From: Streptomyces sp. NBC_00377
GTDB taxonomy: Bacteria > Actinomycetota > Actinomycetes > Streptomycetales > Streptomycetaceae
NCBI RefSeq assembly: GCF_036075115.1
Contig: NZ_CP107958.1
Span: forward strand, 2,790,001 to 2,854,000
DNA length: 64,000 bases
Direction of reading: 5' to 3'
Position numbers and translations under genes: made by a program. This document shows positions 54,222 to 63,118 of the stretch, one piece after another. Each line of letters starts with the position of its first letter. The first letter of the stretch is position 1. The notes below the pieces were generated by a model that was given only the letters and a program-made list of their open reading frames with translations, had not been told where the DNA came from and ran no database searches.

Positions 54222-57200
54222 TCAGCGCAGGCGCTGGCTGATGACCTTCGACACACCGTCGCCCTGCATGGAGACGCCGTACAGCGCGTCGGCGACCTCC
54301 ATCGTGCGCTTCTGGTGCGTGATCACGATCAGCTGCGAGGACTCCTGAAGCTCCTCCATGATGCGGATCAGCCGCTGGAGGTTGGTGTCGTCGAGAGCGG
54401 CCTCGACCTCGTCCATGACGTAGAACGGGCTGGGCCGGGCCTTGAAGATGGCCACCAGCATGGCGACGGCCGTCAGCGACCGCTCGCCGCCTGAGAGCAG
54501 GCTGAGCCGCTTGACCTTCTTGCCCGGCGGACGGGCCTCCACGTCGACGCCCGTGGTGAGCATGTTGTCGGGGTCGGTCAGGATCAGCCGTCCCTCGCCA
54601 CCCGGGAAGAGCCGTCCGAACACGCCCTCGAACTGCTGGGCGGTGTCCCGGAACGCCTCGGTGAAGACCTGCTCGACCCGCTCGTCGACCTCCTTCACCA
54701 CCTGAAGGAGGTCGGTGCGGGTCTTCTTGAGGTCCTCCAGCTGCTCGCTGAGGAACTTGTGACGCTCCTCCAGCGCGGAGAACTCCTCCAGGGCCAGCGG
54801 GTTCACCTTGCCGAGCTGCTGATAGGCGCGTTCGGCCGCCTTCAGCCGCTTCTCCTGCTCGGCCCGCAGGAACCGCCTCGGCTGGTTGCGCGGGTCCTCG
54901 GGATCCTCCGGCAGCACCTCTCCCTCGGCGGGCGGCGAGGGCGGCACCGGCTGGTGCGGCCCGTACTCGGAGACGAGTCCCGCGGGCTCCACCCCGAGCT
55001 CCTCCAGCGCCTTGGTCTCCAGTTGCTCGATCCGCATCCGCTTCTCGGCCCCGAGCACCTCGCCCCGGTGGACGGAGTCCGTCAGCTTGTCGAGTTCGGC
55101 CTTGAGGTCGCGTCCGGCGGTGCGGGCGGCGGACAGCTCCTGCTCGCGCCGCGCCTTGGCCGCGTCGGCGGCGACCCGCTCCGCCTCGGCCCGCCCGACG
55201 GACACCTCGACGTGCGCGAGCAGCTGCCGCGCGCCGGAGGCCACGGCCTCCGCGACGGCGGCCTCGTGACGCAGCCGTGCCTGCCGCTGTTCGGCACGCG
55301 CGCGTGCCTCTCGTTCCGCTCGCGCGGCCCGGTCCAGCGAGTCGGCACGTCCGGACAGCCCCTTCACCCGCTCCTCGTGCGTACGGACCTGGAGCCGGGC
55401 CTCCATCTCGGTCTGCCGGGCGTTGGCCCCGTCGGCGGCCAGCCGGTCCCGCGCGGAGGTGTCGGGCTCCTCCTCGACCGGCATCTCCTCGGCGACGGCC
55501 AGCCGTTCGGCGAGCTCCTCCGCCTCCTCGACGGCCCGGTCCAGCGCGTCCTGCGCCCGCGCCGCGGCCGCCGTGGACCGCTCGGCCTCACCGGCGGCGC
55601 CCCGCGCCTGTCCCGCGAGCCGCCCGAGCTGCTGGGCCACGGCCGACTTCTCCCGGTCGGCGGCCCGCCGCCGCTCCCCCAGTTCCTCGACGAGCGCGGC
55701 GCACTCCCTGCGCCGCTCCCCGGCCGCCTGCTGCGCCCCGGTCAGCTCCTCGCAGCGCACGGCCAGCTCCTCGAGCTCGGCGGCGGCCTCGTCCACGGAC
55801 GCCTGCACCTCCAGCAGGCTGGGCGCGCCGGCGGACCCGCCGTGCGCGAAGTGTGCGCTCAGCAGGTCGCCCTCGGCGGTGACGGCGGTGAGCTCGGGGC
55901 GGGCGTAGACGAGATCCTCGGCGTCCTCCAGCGTGCCGACGACGACGATCCCCCGCAGGAGTCGCCGTACGGCGGGCAGGAGTTCGGCGGGGGCCCGAAC
56001 GAGATCGGCGGCGTGACGCGGCCCGTCGGTCTCCTGCGGCTCCTGGGGTACGTCGTCCGGAGCACCGCTCAGCAGCAGCGCGGCCCGCCCCCCGTCCTGC
56101 TTGCGCAGAAGGCGGATCGCCTCGGCGGCGGCGGACGGGGTGGTCACGGCGAGTGCGTCCGCCGCCGCCCCGAAAGCCGCCGCGAGCGCGACCTCGTACC
56201 CCTGCGTCACCGTGAGCAGTTCGGCCGCCGGGCCCAGCAGGCCGTTCAGCCGGTCCCGTGCGCCGAGCAGCGCGCCCGTGCCGTCCTTGCGGCGCAGGCC
56301 CATGGCCAGGGCCTCGTGACGGGCCCGGGTCGCGGCGCGGCTGCGTTCGGCCGCCGTGGCCGCCTCGCGGGCGGCGGTGAGGGCGGCCTCCGCCTCGGCG
56401 AGCCGGTGCCTGGCCGTCTCGTGCCGCTCGCCGAGCTCCTGGTCATCGGCGTCGAGGCCGTCGACCTCCGCCTTGAGCGTCTCGTACTCCTCCTGCGCGG
56501 TGACGGCCCGTTCCTGGGCCTCGTCGCGGGCGGCGGCCAGCCGGTCGATCTCGGCCCGGGCGGAGGCAGCGCGCGAGCGTGCCGCGTTGACCTGGCCGCC
56601 CAGCCGGGCCAGGCCCTCGCGGCGGTCGGCGATGGCCCGGGCGACGTCCTTCAGCCGCCGTTCCTCGAGGGCGAGCTCCCGCTCCAGGTCGGCACGGTGG
56701 GCGACGGTGTCGTCCAGCGCGTGCTGGGCCGCTTCCAGGGCGGCCTCCAGTTCGGCCTCCTGCTCGCGGACGCGGGCGGCCTCGCGTTCCATGTCCTCGG
56801 GGTCGCGGCCGCGGCGCTCCTCGGGCGGCGCGGAGGTGGCGCTCTTCACGCGCGCGTCGGCGAGCGAGATCGTGCCGCGGACGCGTTCGGCGAGCTGGGA
56901 CAGCTCGTACCAGGTCTGCTGGGCGCGCTGGAGGCGCGGTGCGAGCCTGCGGACCTCGTCCTCGAGCAGTGCCTCCCGCTGGAGGGCCTTGCGCAGGTCC
57001 TGCTCGGCGGCTTCCTTGCGCTCCTTGAGGGCAGCCTCGTCGGCGACCTCTCCCCTCAGGGCCTCACGCAGAGTTACGAGATCGTCGGCGAGGAGGCGCA
57101 GGCGGGCGTCGCGCAGATCGGCCTGGATGACGGCGGCGCGGCGGGCGACGGCGGCCTGACGGCCGAGGGGCTTGAGCTGGCGCCGCAGTTCGTCGGTCAG

Positions 57201-57779
57201 ATCCTGCACGCGCGCGAGGTTCGCCTGCATCGCGTCCAGTTTCCTGAGCGCTTTCTCCTTGCGCTTGCGGTGCTTGAGGACGCCCGCGGCCTCCTCGATG
57301 AAGGCGCGGCGGCCCATGGGGTCGGCGTGCAGGACGGAGTCGAGCTGGCCCTGGCCGACGATCACGTGCATCTCACGGCCGATGCCGGAGTCGGACAGCA
57401 GGTCCTGGATGTCGAGGAGCCGGCAGGTGTCGCCGTTGATCTGGTATTCGCTGCCGCCGTTGCGGAACATGATCCGCGTGATGGTGACCTCGGCGTACTC
57501 GATGGGCAGCGCCCCGTCGGAGTTGTCGATGGTCAGGGACACCTCCGCGCGGCCCAGCGGAGGGCGGCCGGTGGTGCCGGCGAAGATGACGTCCTCCATC
57601 TTCCCGCCGCGCAGCGACTTGGCGCCCTGCTCGCCCATGACCCAGCTGAGCGCGTCGACGACGTTGGACTTGCCCGAGCCGTTCGGCCCGACGACACAGG
57701 TGATCCCCGGTTCGAACCTGAGCGTGGTCGCAGAGGCGAACGACTTGAACCCCCGCAGGGTCAGGGCCTTGAGGTGCAC
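54222..57779 (-). CDS. smc: Chromosome segregation protein SMC
   Basis: This 1185-residue condensin ATPase has an N-terminal ABC head with Walker A GPNGSGKSN. A long coiled coil (about 165-490, very rich in Glu, Arg, Ala) is followed by the hinge domain (about 500-650, from GLLGPAAELLTVTQGYEVAL), the second coiled coil (650-1010) and the C-terminal head with signature LSLLSGGERSLTA and Walker B FYVMDEVEAALDD. GTG at 57779 (VHLKALTLRGFKSFA) is the family start. It acts with ScpA and ScpB, which are not encoded here. It is needed for regular nucleoid separation in spores. Confidence 0.97.
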   Translation of the reverse strand: MHLKALTLRGFKSFASATTLRFEPGITCVVGPNGSGKSNVVDALSWVMGEQGAKSLRGGKMEDVIFAGTTGRPPLGRAEVSLTIDNSDGALPIEYAEVTITRIMFRNGGSEYQINGDTCRLLDIQDLLSDSGIGREMHVIVGQGQLDSVLHADPMGRRAFIEEAAGVLKHRKRKEKALRKLDAMQANLARVQDLTDELRRQLKPLGRQAAVARRAAVIQADLRDARLRLLADDLVTLREALRGEVADEAALKERKEAAEQDLRKALQREALLEDEVRRLAPRLQRAQQTWYELSQLAERVRGTISLADARVKSATSAPPEERRGRDPEDMEREAARVREQEAELEAALEAAQHALDDTVAHRADLERELALEERRLKDVARAIADRREGLARLGGQVNAARSRAASARAEIDRLAAARDEAQERAVTAQEEYETLKAEVDGLDADDQELGERHETARHRLAEAEAALTAAREAATAAERSRAATRARHEALAMGLRRKDGTGALLGARDRLNGLLGPAAELLTVTQGYEVALAAAFGAAADALAVTTPSAAAEAIRLLRKQDGGRAALLLSGAPDDVPQEPQETDGPRHAADLVRAPAELLPAVRRLLRGIVVVGTLEDAEDLVYARPELTAVTAEGDLLSAHFAHGGSAGAPSLLEVQASVDEAAAELEELAVRCEELTGAQQAAGERRRECAALVEELGERRRAADREKSAVAQQLGRLAGQARGAAGEAERSTAAAARAQDALDRAVEEAEELAERLAVAEEMPVEEEPDTSARDRLAADGANARQTEMEARLQVRTHEERVKGLSGRADSLDRAARAEREARARAEQRQARLRHEAAVAEAVASGARQLLAHVEVSVGRAEAERVAADAAKARREQELSAARTAGRDLKAELDKLTDSVHRGEVLGAEKRMRIEQLETKALEELGVEPAGLVSEYGPHQPVPPSPPAEGEVLPEDPEDPRNQPRRFLRAEQEKRLKAAERAYQQLGKVNPLALEEFSALEERHKFLSEQLEDLKKTRTDLLQVVKEVDERVEQVFTEAFRDTAQQFEGVFGRLFPGGEGRLILTDPDNMLTTGVDVEARPPGKKVKRLSLLSGGERSLTAVAMLVAIFKARPSPFYVMDEVEAALDDTNLQRLIRIMEELQESSQLIVITHQKRTMEVADALYGVSMQGDGVSKVISQRLR

Positions 57780-57932
57780 GGCGCTGGACTCTACCTTCCG
57801 GGGGTGTCTCACTCCATGAACCCGCGGTTTCACCCATGAACGCGCAGGGCACACCAAACGTTAAGAGACTGAGAGGGTGCACGGGGGAGCAAAACAGCGG
57901 GGGCGGCGGCAGCGAAGACGGGGGAAAGAAAG

Positions 57933-57954
57933 AAGGGACGCCGAAGCGTCCCTT
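57933..57954 (-). terminator. Intrinsic terminator with C(UUCG)G loop
   Basis: On the minus strand AAGGGACGC, the tetraloop TTCG and GCGTCCCTT form a perfect nine-base stem, followed by CTTTCTTT. UUCG closed by C-G is an exceptionally stable tetraloop. It lies 85 bases after the stop of the small coiled-coil gene and separates it from smc. Confidence 0.9.
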
Positions 57955-58038
57955 GCAAACTCTGACAACTTAGCGGTCCGACGCGGTTGAGACGAGCCGC
58001 CCGACCACTGCGTGTGCCGTTGTGCAGCGGTGCAGCGA

Positions 58039-58242
58039 TCAGGTGAGCGCAGGCTCCGCCTGGCGTGCGTCGATGCTCTCCAGAAGCGATTCGTGAGAAG
58101 CGGCAGCCGTCAGCGCGTCGTTCTCGGCCTGGATCCGTCCGAGCTCGGATTCCAGATCCTGTACACGCTGCTGGAGCCGTCGCATCTCGGCGAGGAGTCG
58201 CGGGTCGGAGCCGCCGACGTAACCGAGAAGCGCCTTTGCCAT
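58039..58242 (-). CDS. Small coiled-coil protein upstream of smc
   Basis: The 67-residue protein begins MAKALLGYVGGSDPRLLAEM, followed by a heptad-like helix (RRLQQRVQDLESELGRIQAE) and a short acidic tail. Codon use is typical of the genome: third positions are almost all G or C. ATG at 58242 has GGAGG about ten bases upstream, and a strong terminator follows the stop. I do not recognise a named family; small proteins beginning MAKALLGYVGG are familiar to me from other actinomycetes. A dimeric adaptor is conceivable, but function is unknown. Confidence 0.8.
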   Translation of the reverse strand: MAKALLGYVGGSDPRLLAEMRRLQQRVQDLESELGRIQAENDALTAAASHESLLESIDARQAEPALT

Positions 58243-58621
58243 GATGGATGGTCCTCCACAATGAGTGACCGACCGAAGCGGTGTGGGTCGGAGGGATTCG
58301 CACCCGCGGTGCTTGACAGGATCTTGTTGGTGCTGCCGTTCATCCATGCCAAACAGCTGAGGTGCGCGGGGTGCTTTCAGCGTCTCACCAAAAAGTTTGA
58401 CGGTCAACACGATCACGCCCCGTATTGGCGGGCGACCCGGTGGCGCGCGGCTCGAACGGCGGCGCTGCGACTCCTGCGGGGCCCTCAGGGCGTGGCGATC
58501 ATCCTTGCGTGGGGAGCCTCCCACTGCAAGCGATTCTTGGCAACCACCTGCAACTTTCTGCTGGGGGCAGTTGCCGCCGGCATGTTTCGGCACGCGTGCG
58601 GCGGCGTTTCGCACGGATTGC
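58243..58621. other. 379-base gene-free stretch between the small coiled-coil gene and acyP
   Basis: Both flanking genes run on the minus strand. The region is less GC-rich than average (around 58375-58430) and contains the inverted repeat TTGAC-c-GTCAA (read on minus, about 58397-58407). It should hold the promoter of the coiled-coil gene. No RNA gene is supported. Confidence 0.5.
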
Positions 58622-58903
58622 TCAGCGGATCGCGAAGCCGTCGTAGCCGCCCCGCGGTGTGTCCCATATCTCTGTGACGCCGTCCACGCGCCCGGGCGTG
58701 TCGTCACCGAGGAGCCAGCCGAGCAGTCCCTCACAGCTCTCGCGAGCCCCCTCCGCGACGACCTGGACCCGTCCGTCGGCCAAATTGAGAGCAAAACCAC
58801 TCAGGCCGCCGATCTCCAGAGCCTTCGCCCTTGTGAACCAGCGGAAACCCACGCCCTGGACGTGTCCACGCACCCAGGCGACCAGCCGTACATCCTCGCT
58901 CAT
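58622..58903 (-). CDS. acyP: Acylphosphatase
   Basis: The 93-residue alpha/beta enzyme hydrolyses acyl phosphates. The phosphate cradle [15 protein letters not shown] with the catalytic Arg, and the catalytic Asn in [17 protein letters not shown], are both intact. ATG at 58903. Genomic linkage to smc is common in actinobacteria and is probably historical. The physiological substrate is unclear. Confidence 0.95.
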   Translation of the reverse strand: MSEDVRLVAWVRGHVQGVGFRWFTRAKALEIGGLSGFALNLADGRVQVVAEGARESCEGLLGWLLGDDTPGRVDGVTEIWDTPRGGYDGFAIR

Positions 58904-58992
58904 GGGTGCAACCTAACCGGGCAAAGTCGCTCGGAGCACTTCCTCACTCAGAGCCATGCGGTACCGTCCCGACCCAATGATTCTCATATGAA

Positions 58993-59012
58993 ACTCACTC
59001 GATCGGGTGAGT
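58993..59012. promoter_or_regulatory. 20-bp near-perfect palindrome before the CAP-domain gene
   Basis: ACTCACTCGATCGGGTGAGT is symmetric except for one position in each half. It lies 90-109 bases before the ATG of the CAP-domain gene, in the non-coding part shared with acyP, and looks like the operator of a dimeric regulator. Confidence 0.5.
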
Positions 59013-59101
59013 CAGGTCGACCAGAGGGAGCAGGAGGCGCACGTCGCCCCAGCACTCCGGCCGACCGCCGAGAACACCGCTTGGACGAGGAAGGCAAGGA
59101 C

Positions 59102-60268
59102 ATGGGACGCCACCGACGCTCCGCCGCCGGCCGCGCCGCCACGAGCCGCGCCACGGGGGTCACACAGACGCACGGCTCGCACGCGGACAGTCACACATCA
59201 CGGGACGAGCACACGGGCAACCGCCCGACGATGGGCATCGCTCCGTATCTGAACCCGGAGGCCTACGCCGACTCCGTCGCCAGGAGTCAGGATTACCTGT
59301 TCGCCACCGCGGGTGACGAGTACGCCCACGCCGACACCGCGGTGTTCGCGGTGGACGGCTTCCGGCCCGACGGCGGTGCGCTGCGGACCGGCCCGGCCGG
59401 ACCGGTCGCGGGCCGCCGCCGCAAGAGGAAGGTCGCCACGCCGGTCAAGACGGGCCTGCTGGGCGTCTCCGCGGCGGTCGCGCTCGGCACCGTCGCCGTG
59501 GCCACGGGCGTGGTGCCCGGTCTCGACAACTACCAGCTCGGCGGCGGCGGCCCGGCCGACAAGGTGCAGGCCGCAGGCTCCCCGAGCAACTCGGCCTCCG
59601 AGCAGGGCGGCACGTCCGGCTCCGCCGACTCCGAACGCGGCTCCACGTCGACCAGCCGCGACGCCGGCCGGGCGGCCTCGCCCGCCGCCCCGCCCTCGTC
59701 ATCGGCTCCTTCCTCCGCCTCCGCCTCCGCCTCCGCCTCGGCCTCCGCCCCGTCGGCGGCGCCGACCAGGACGGCCACCGAGAAGCCGCGGACCACGCCT
59801 TCCAAGAAGCCGGAAACCACTCCGTCCAAGTCGAAGAAGACAGCGACCGAAGCGCCGCAGAAGTCCGAGTCCCCGGTGACGGTCTCGGCCGAGACGCAGG
59901 CCGCGGCCGAGGTGCTGAAGCTGGTCAACGAGGAGCGGGCCAAGGTCGGCTGCAGTGCCGTCTCCGCCAACAGCGCCCTGTCGGACCTCGCCGCGACGTT
60001 CAGCGACGACATGGCCGCGCGCGGCTTCTTCGACCACACCGATCCCGACGGGGCCACCCCGTGGGACCGGGCGGCGAAGGCCGGGATAGCCGGCCTGGGC
60101 GGCGAGAACATAGCCCGCGGCCAGGCGGACGCGGCCGCGGTCATGGAAGCCTGGATGAACAGCCCCGGCCACAGGGCGAACATCCTGAACTGCGACTTCA
60201 AGACCCTGGGCGTCGGTGTCCACCTCGGCTCAGGCGGCCCCTGGTGGACGCAGGACTTCGGCTACTGA
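59102..60268 (+). CDS. CAP/SCP (YkwD-like) domain secreted protein
   Basis: The 388-residue protein has a cytoplasmic N-terminus of about 115 residues rich in Arg, a single membrane segment (about 116-140, TGLLGVSAAVALGTVAVATGVV), and a long Ser/Thr/Ala/Pro/Lys linker (160-260). The C-terminal CAP domain runs from EVLKLVNEERAKVGCSAVS through FFDHTDPDGATPWDRAAKAG and GENIARG to NSPGHRANILNCDF. The two Cys probably form a disulphide. ATG at 59102 is favoured by AAGGAC and GAGG just upstream. It ends with a normal WWTQDFGY tail, 20 bases from the stop of the convergent integrase gene, so its 3' end may be the attachment site of the element. Confidence 0.88.
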   Translation: MGRHRRSAAGRAATSRATGVTQTHGSHADSHTSRDEHTGNRPTMGIAPYLNPEAYADSVARSQDYLFATAGDEYAHADTAVFAVDGFRPDGGALRTGPAGPVAGRRRKRKVATPVKTGLLGVSAAVALGTVAVATGVVPGLDNYQLGGGGPADKVQAAGSPSNSASEQGGTSGSADSERGSTSTSRDAGRAASPAAPPSSSAPSSASASASASASAPSAAPTRTATEKPRTTPSKKPETTPSKSKKTATEAPQKSESPVTVSAETQAAAEVLKLVNEERAKVGCSAVSANSALSDLAATFSDDMAARGFFDHTDPDGATPWDRAAKAGIAGLGGENIARGQADAAAVMEAWMNSPGHRANILNCDFKTLGVGVHLGSGGPWWTQDFGY

Positions 60269-60300
60269 GATAACCGCAGGTCAGACGCCTAAGACTGCCC
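60240..60300. other. Predicted attachment-site region of the integrative element
   Basis: The element boundary must lie near here, because the integrase gene ends at 60289 and the host-type CAP gene ends at 60268. The intervening bases are GATAACCGCAGGTCAGACGC. No tRNA gene is present. The core cannot be defined without the other end of the element, which lies outside the window. Confidence 0.4.
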
Positions 60301-61530
60301 CTGGGCCGTCTCCGGGCCGTCTTCCGCAGGGTCAACGTCCTGAAAGACGCGGTCCACGGCGGCCCGGGTTCGGGTCCCGCTGGACGGCATCAGGTGCGTG
60401 TACGTGCGCAGGGTGAAGCCGGGGTCATGGTGGCCCAGGTACTCGCTGAGAGCCTTGATGCTCTCCCCCGCGTCCAGGAGCACCGAGGCGTAGAAGTGCC
60501 TCAGCGCGTGCATGCCGTTGTCCCGCCCGGTCTCCACGCCCGCTGCCCGAAGCGCCGGCCGCCACACTCGATCGTTGAAGCGGTTCCGATCGAGGGCCAG
60601 GCCCATGGAGCCGGTGAAGATCAGCGATGCCGTCACCGGAGGACCGTCGAGCGTCTTCCACGGCAAGGTGACCTTCACGGCCGGGTGACGCTTCAGATGC
60701 GCAGCCAGCGCGAAGGCCACCGACTCAGGCAGAGGCACGTCACGTTCCTTGCCTCCCTTGGGCGGAGCGAACACCGCCCGATGACGTTGCAGCAGCTTGA
60801 CCTGCCGGACCACGTGCATCACCCCACCGAGGAAGTCCACGTCCTCCACGGCCAGGCCGAAGACTTCCCCCTGCCGCAGACCGCATCCGGCGGCGACATT
60901 CACGAGAGCTTGGTAGCTCTCCGGCAGAGCCGCACGCACCCCTATCACTCGCTCGGCGGGCCAAGGCTTGACCTTGCGAGGCTCGAGACGAGGAGCCCGC
61001 ACCGATCGGGCCCTGCACGGGTTCTCACGAATGACCCGGTCCTCCACGGCAGCCGTGAAAACCGTGGAGACGTGCGCGAAGATCCCGCGCCGGTACCCGG
61101 CCGACAGCCCTCGATCCTCCAAGGTGCGCAGCCACAGACGGAGATGCGACGGGGTGAATGAACCGATCGGCCGCGTACCCAGGTGAGGGATCGCATGGAG
61201 CTTCAACCGGCTCTCGACAGACTCCCGCGTCAGAGGGTCCGTGATCTGCGTAGTCATCCACTCCGTGGCGTACTGCTCGAACGTGACCCTGCCAGCGTCC
61301 GGGCTGACGTAGTCACCGCGCGACATGTCCGCTTCGATGTTGACGAGCCACTGTTCCGCCTTGCGCTTCTGCTTGTCCGGGAAGCTCTTGGACTTCTCGG
61401 AGCCGTCCGGCCCTATGTAGCGGGCGCGATAGCGGAGGCCGACGCCGAAGCGGTCGGTCTTGACCTTCACGGTCTTGCCGTCCGGTCCCGGCTCGGTCTT
61501 TAACCAGCGGTCTTGGATGTGTCCGGCCAT
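60289..61530 (-). CDS. int: Tyrosine site-specific integrase
   Basis: The 413-residue recombinase has an N-terminal arm-binding part, a SAM-like core-binding domain (about 82-165) and a catalytic domain. The latter has Arg219 in GCGLRQGE, Lys near 258-261, His341-x-x-Arg344 in HALRHFYAS, His367 in LGHHDP and nucleophile Tyr377 in RTYTHL. All catalytic residues are present, so it should be active. ATG at 61530 overlaps the xis stop by one base (TGATG). It is the last gene of the operon and ends beside the CAP-domain gene. Confidence 0.95.
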   Translation of the reverse strand: MAGHIQDRWLKTEPGPDGKTVKVKTDRFGVGLRYRARYIGPDGSEKSKSFPDKQKRKAEQWLVNIEADMSRGDYVSPDAGRVTFEQYATEWMTTQITDPLTRESVESRLKLHAIPHLGTRPIGSFTPSHLRLWLRTLEDRGLSAGYRRGIFAHVSTVFTAAVEDRVIRENPCRARSVRAPRLEPRKVKPWPAERVIGVRAALPESYQALVNVAAGCGLRQGEVFGLAVEDVDFLGGVMHVVRQVKLLQRHRAVFAPPKGGKERDVPLPESVAFALAAHLKRHPAVKVTLPWKTLDGPPVTASLIFTGSMGLALDRNRFNDRVWRPALRAAGVETGRDNGMHALRHFYASVLLDAGESIKALSEYLGHHDPGFTLRTYTHLMPSSGTRTRAAVDRVFQDVDPAEDGPETAQGQS

Positions 61531-61724
61531 CAGGCGGCCCTTTCCATCTGGGATTCGACCCAGACGCGGACGTCTTCGGGATCGAAGCGGAGGTGCCGGC
61601 CGACGCGGAAGCCACGCGGTCCGGTCTGCTTGCGGCGCCACTGGTAGACGGTCTCGACCGGGACGCCGAGGAGATCGGCCAGGTCGACAGGGGTCAGGTA
61701 GCGATCGGGCAGCGAGCGCTTCAT
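61530..61724 (-). CDS. xis: AlpA/MerR-like excisionase
   Basis: This 64-residue winged-helix protein (YLTPVDLADLLGVPVETVYQ, WRRKQTGPRGFRVGRHLRFD, PEDVRVWVESQ) has the usual size and look of excisionases that bend attachment-site DNA for Int. ATG at 61724 overlaps the rep stop as ATGA, and its stop overlaps the int start. Coupled synthesis with Int agrees with joint action in excision. Confidence 0.92.
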   Translation of the reverse strand: MKRSLPDRYLTPVDLADLLGVPVETVYQWRRKQTGPRGFRVGRHLRFDPEDVRVWVESQMERAA

Positions 61725-63118
61725 GTCCAGGCCTCCATGTCGTCCATGTGGTCCAGGTCGGCGAGTGCTTCGCGTGCCGTCTCCCGGTTCAGGCGCAGGT
61801 CACGAGCGATGTTGGCGGCGAGCCAGGACTCACCGGGGGTGTAGCCGTGGCCGGCGTAGGTCCAGTGGGCGAGGGTCAGGGTGGTTGCCTCCGGAGCGTC
61901 GGGGTCGGGCAGGCCGAGGGCTTCGCGTTGCTGGGCGGCTCGGTAGTCGGCGCGTGTCTGGCGGAGCGCCCCGAGGGTGGTGGAGTAGCGGCGGGACTTG
62001 GTGGAGAAGTGGCCGCGGAAGCCGAGCATGTGGGCCCAGTCGCGGAGCTTGCGGTCCGGGTAGAGCGGGTGGAGGTCGAGGCAAGCCGAGATCAGCCGGG
62101 CTGGATGGTCGGGCACACCGAGGAGGGCCAGGGCCTCTTTGTTGCCGATGCGGCGGTCAACGGTGCCGGTGGTCTCGGCTGCTTTGGTGGCGTACTTGGC
62201 GACGTAGGAGGCGACGGCCTGTTCGGTGATCTCCTCGCCGTGGCCGAAGGCGCCGATCGGCTGGACGTCGAGTTGAGTGCCCCAGCGCAGGGTTCGGGCG
62301 GGCTGGTCACCGGCCGGGGCGACGTCGACCACAACGCGGGCAGCGGCGGCATGGATCGCGTCGGTGAGGAGATCGAGGGTTGCCCACGCCGGGGGCGGAT
62401 CGTCGGGGCCATCGGGTCCGTCGAAGCGGATCACGGCATGGAAGTGCACGGCCCCGCGCTTCTGGTACTCCGCGACCTTGCCGAAGGAGACCCGGGACTG
62501 TTCGCGTGCGTCCTTCTGCGTGAGGCCGGCGCGGCGGGCGATCTCGCGGCGGAGGTAGATCGAGAAGTAGCGCCACAGGTCGGATGCGTGGTTGTTCCAC
62601 AACACGGCGCCGGCGTAGTCGTAGGTGTCCGGGTCGAGGGGTGTGCCGAGTTGGGGTGCGTCCTCGGTGTGGCGGGTGCCGCAGCGGCAGGGCCGGTTCC
62701 CGGGGCGGTTGTGGACCGGGCCGAAGGACGGGGCGGTCAGGGTGGCGAAGACCCGGGGGTGATCGCGGATGGTGTGCGGGGTGCCCTTGGCCGGGTCACC
62801 GATGAGCCCGGCGCGGATCAGGTGGTAGGTGTCGCCCGCGTAGGTCCAGGCGCAGGAAGGGCAGCGGGACGCGCGCCGGTTGCCGCAAGCGATGCGGAGC
62901 CAGCCGCCGGGTTCGGTGTCCGTGGCGTAGTGGTGCAGGACGTGGCCGGTGGCCTTGTCGCGGGTGACGGTCGAGCCCTGGAGATGGATGGGGTCGGAGC
63001 AGCCGCCGGTGCGGCGGATTTGGTCTTGGATGCGGTCGAAGCCGGGGGACCCGGCCAGCCTCAGCACGTCGGCGAGGGTGGCCGGGTCCAGGCCCGCCAT
63101 GGTGGCGGTGTCGGTCAC
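61721..63118 (-). CDS. RepSA-like rolling-circle replication initiator
   Basis: The 465-residue initiator has the HUH metal site His225-Phe-His227 (GAVHFHAVIRFDG) and a Tyr motif Tyr305-x-x-Lys-Tyr309 (SYVAKYATKAAE), the elements that nick DNA at a double-strand origin. Cys pairs (CPSC at 86-89 and CRCG at 144-147) suggest a zinc-binding N-terminal part. GTG at 63118 overlaps the methyltransferase stop as GTGA. In pSAM2-like elements this protein replicates the excised circle. Confidence 0.92.
   Translation of the reverse strand: MTDTATMAGLDPATLADVLRLAGSPGFDRIQDQIRRTGGCSDPIHLQGSTVTRDKATGHVLHHYATDTEPGGWLRIACGNRRASRCPSCAWTYAGDTYHLIRAGLIGDPAKGTPHTIRDHPRVFATLTAPSFGPVHNRPGNRPCRCGTRHTEDAPQLGTPLDPDTYDYAGAVLWNNHASDLWRYFSIYLRREIARRAGLTQKDAREQSRVSFGKVAEYQKRGAVHFHAVIRFDGPDGPDDPPPAWATLDLLTDAIHAAAARVVVDVAPAGDQPARTLRWGTQLDVQPIGAFGHGEEITEQAVASYVAKYATKAAETTGTVDRRIGNKEALALLGVPDHPARLISACLDLHPLYPDRKLRDWAHMLGFRGHFSTKSRRYSTTLGALRQTRADYRAAQQREALGLPDPDAPEATTLTLAHWTYAGHGYTPGESWLAANIARDLRLNRETAREALADLDHMDDMEAWT

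Noticed and set aside
54759..57839. Very long open frame (1026 codons) on the plus strand across smc
   Set aside because: It is antisense to a complete SMC gene with all motifs. High GC content produces such long open shadows.
58275..58310. Sequence like the T-arm of a tRNA on the minus strand (GGGTGCGAATCCC)
   Set aside because: The T-stem has a mismatch, and no acceptor, D-arm or anticodon arm can be found at the right distance, so it is neither a tRNA gene nor a good tRNA remnant.
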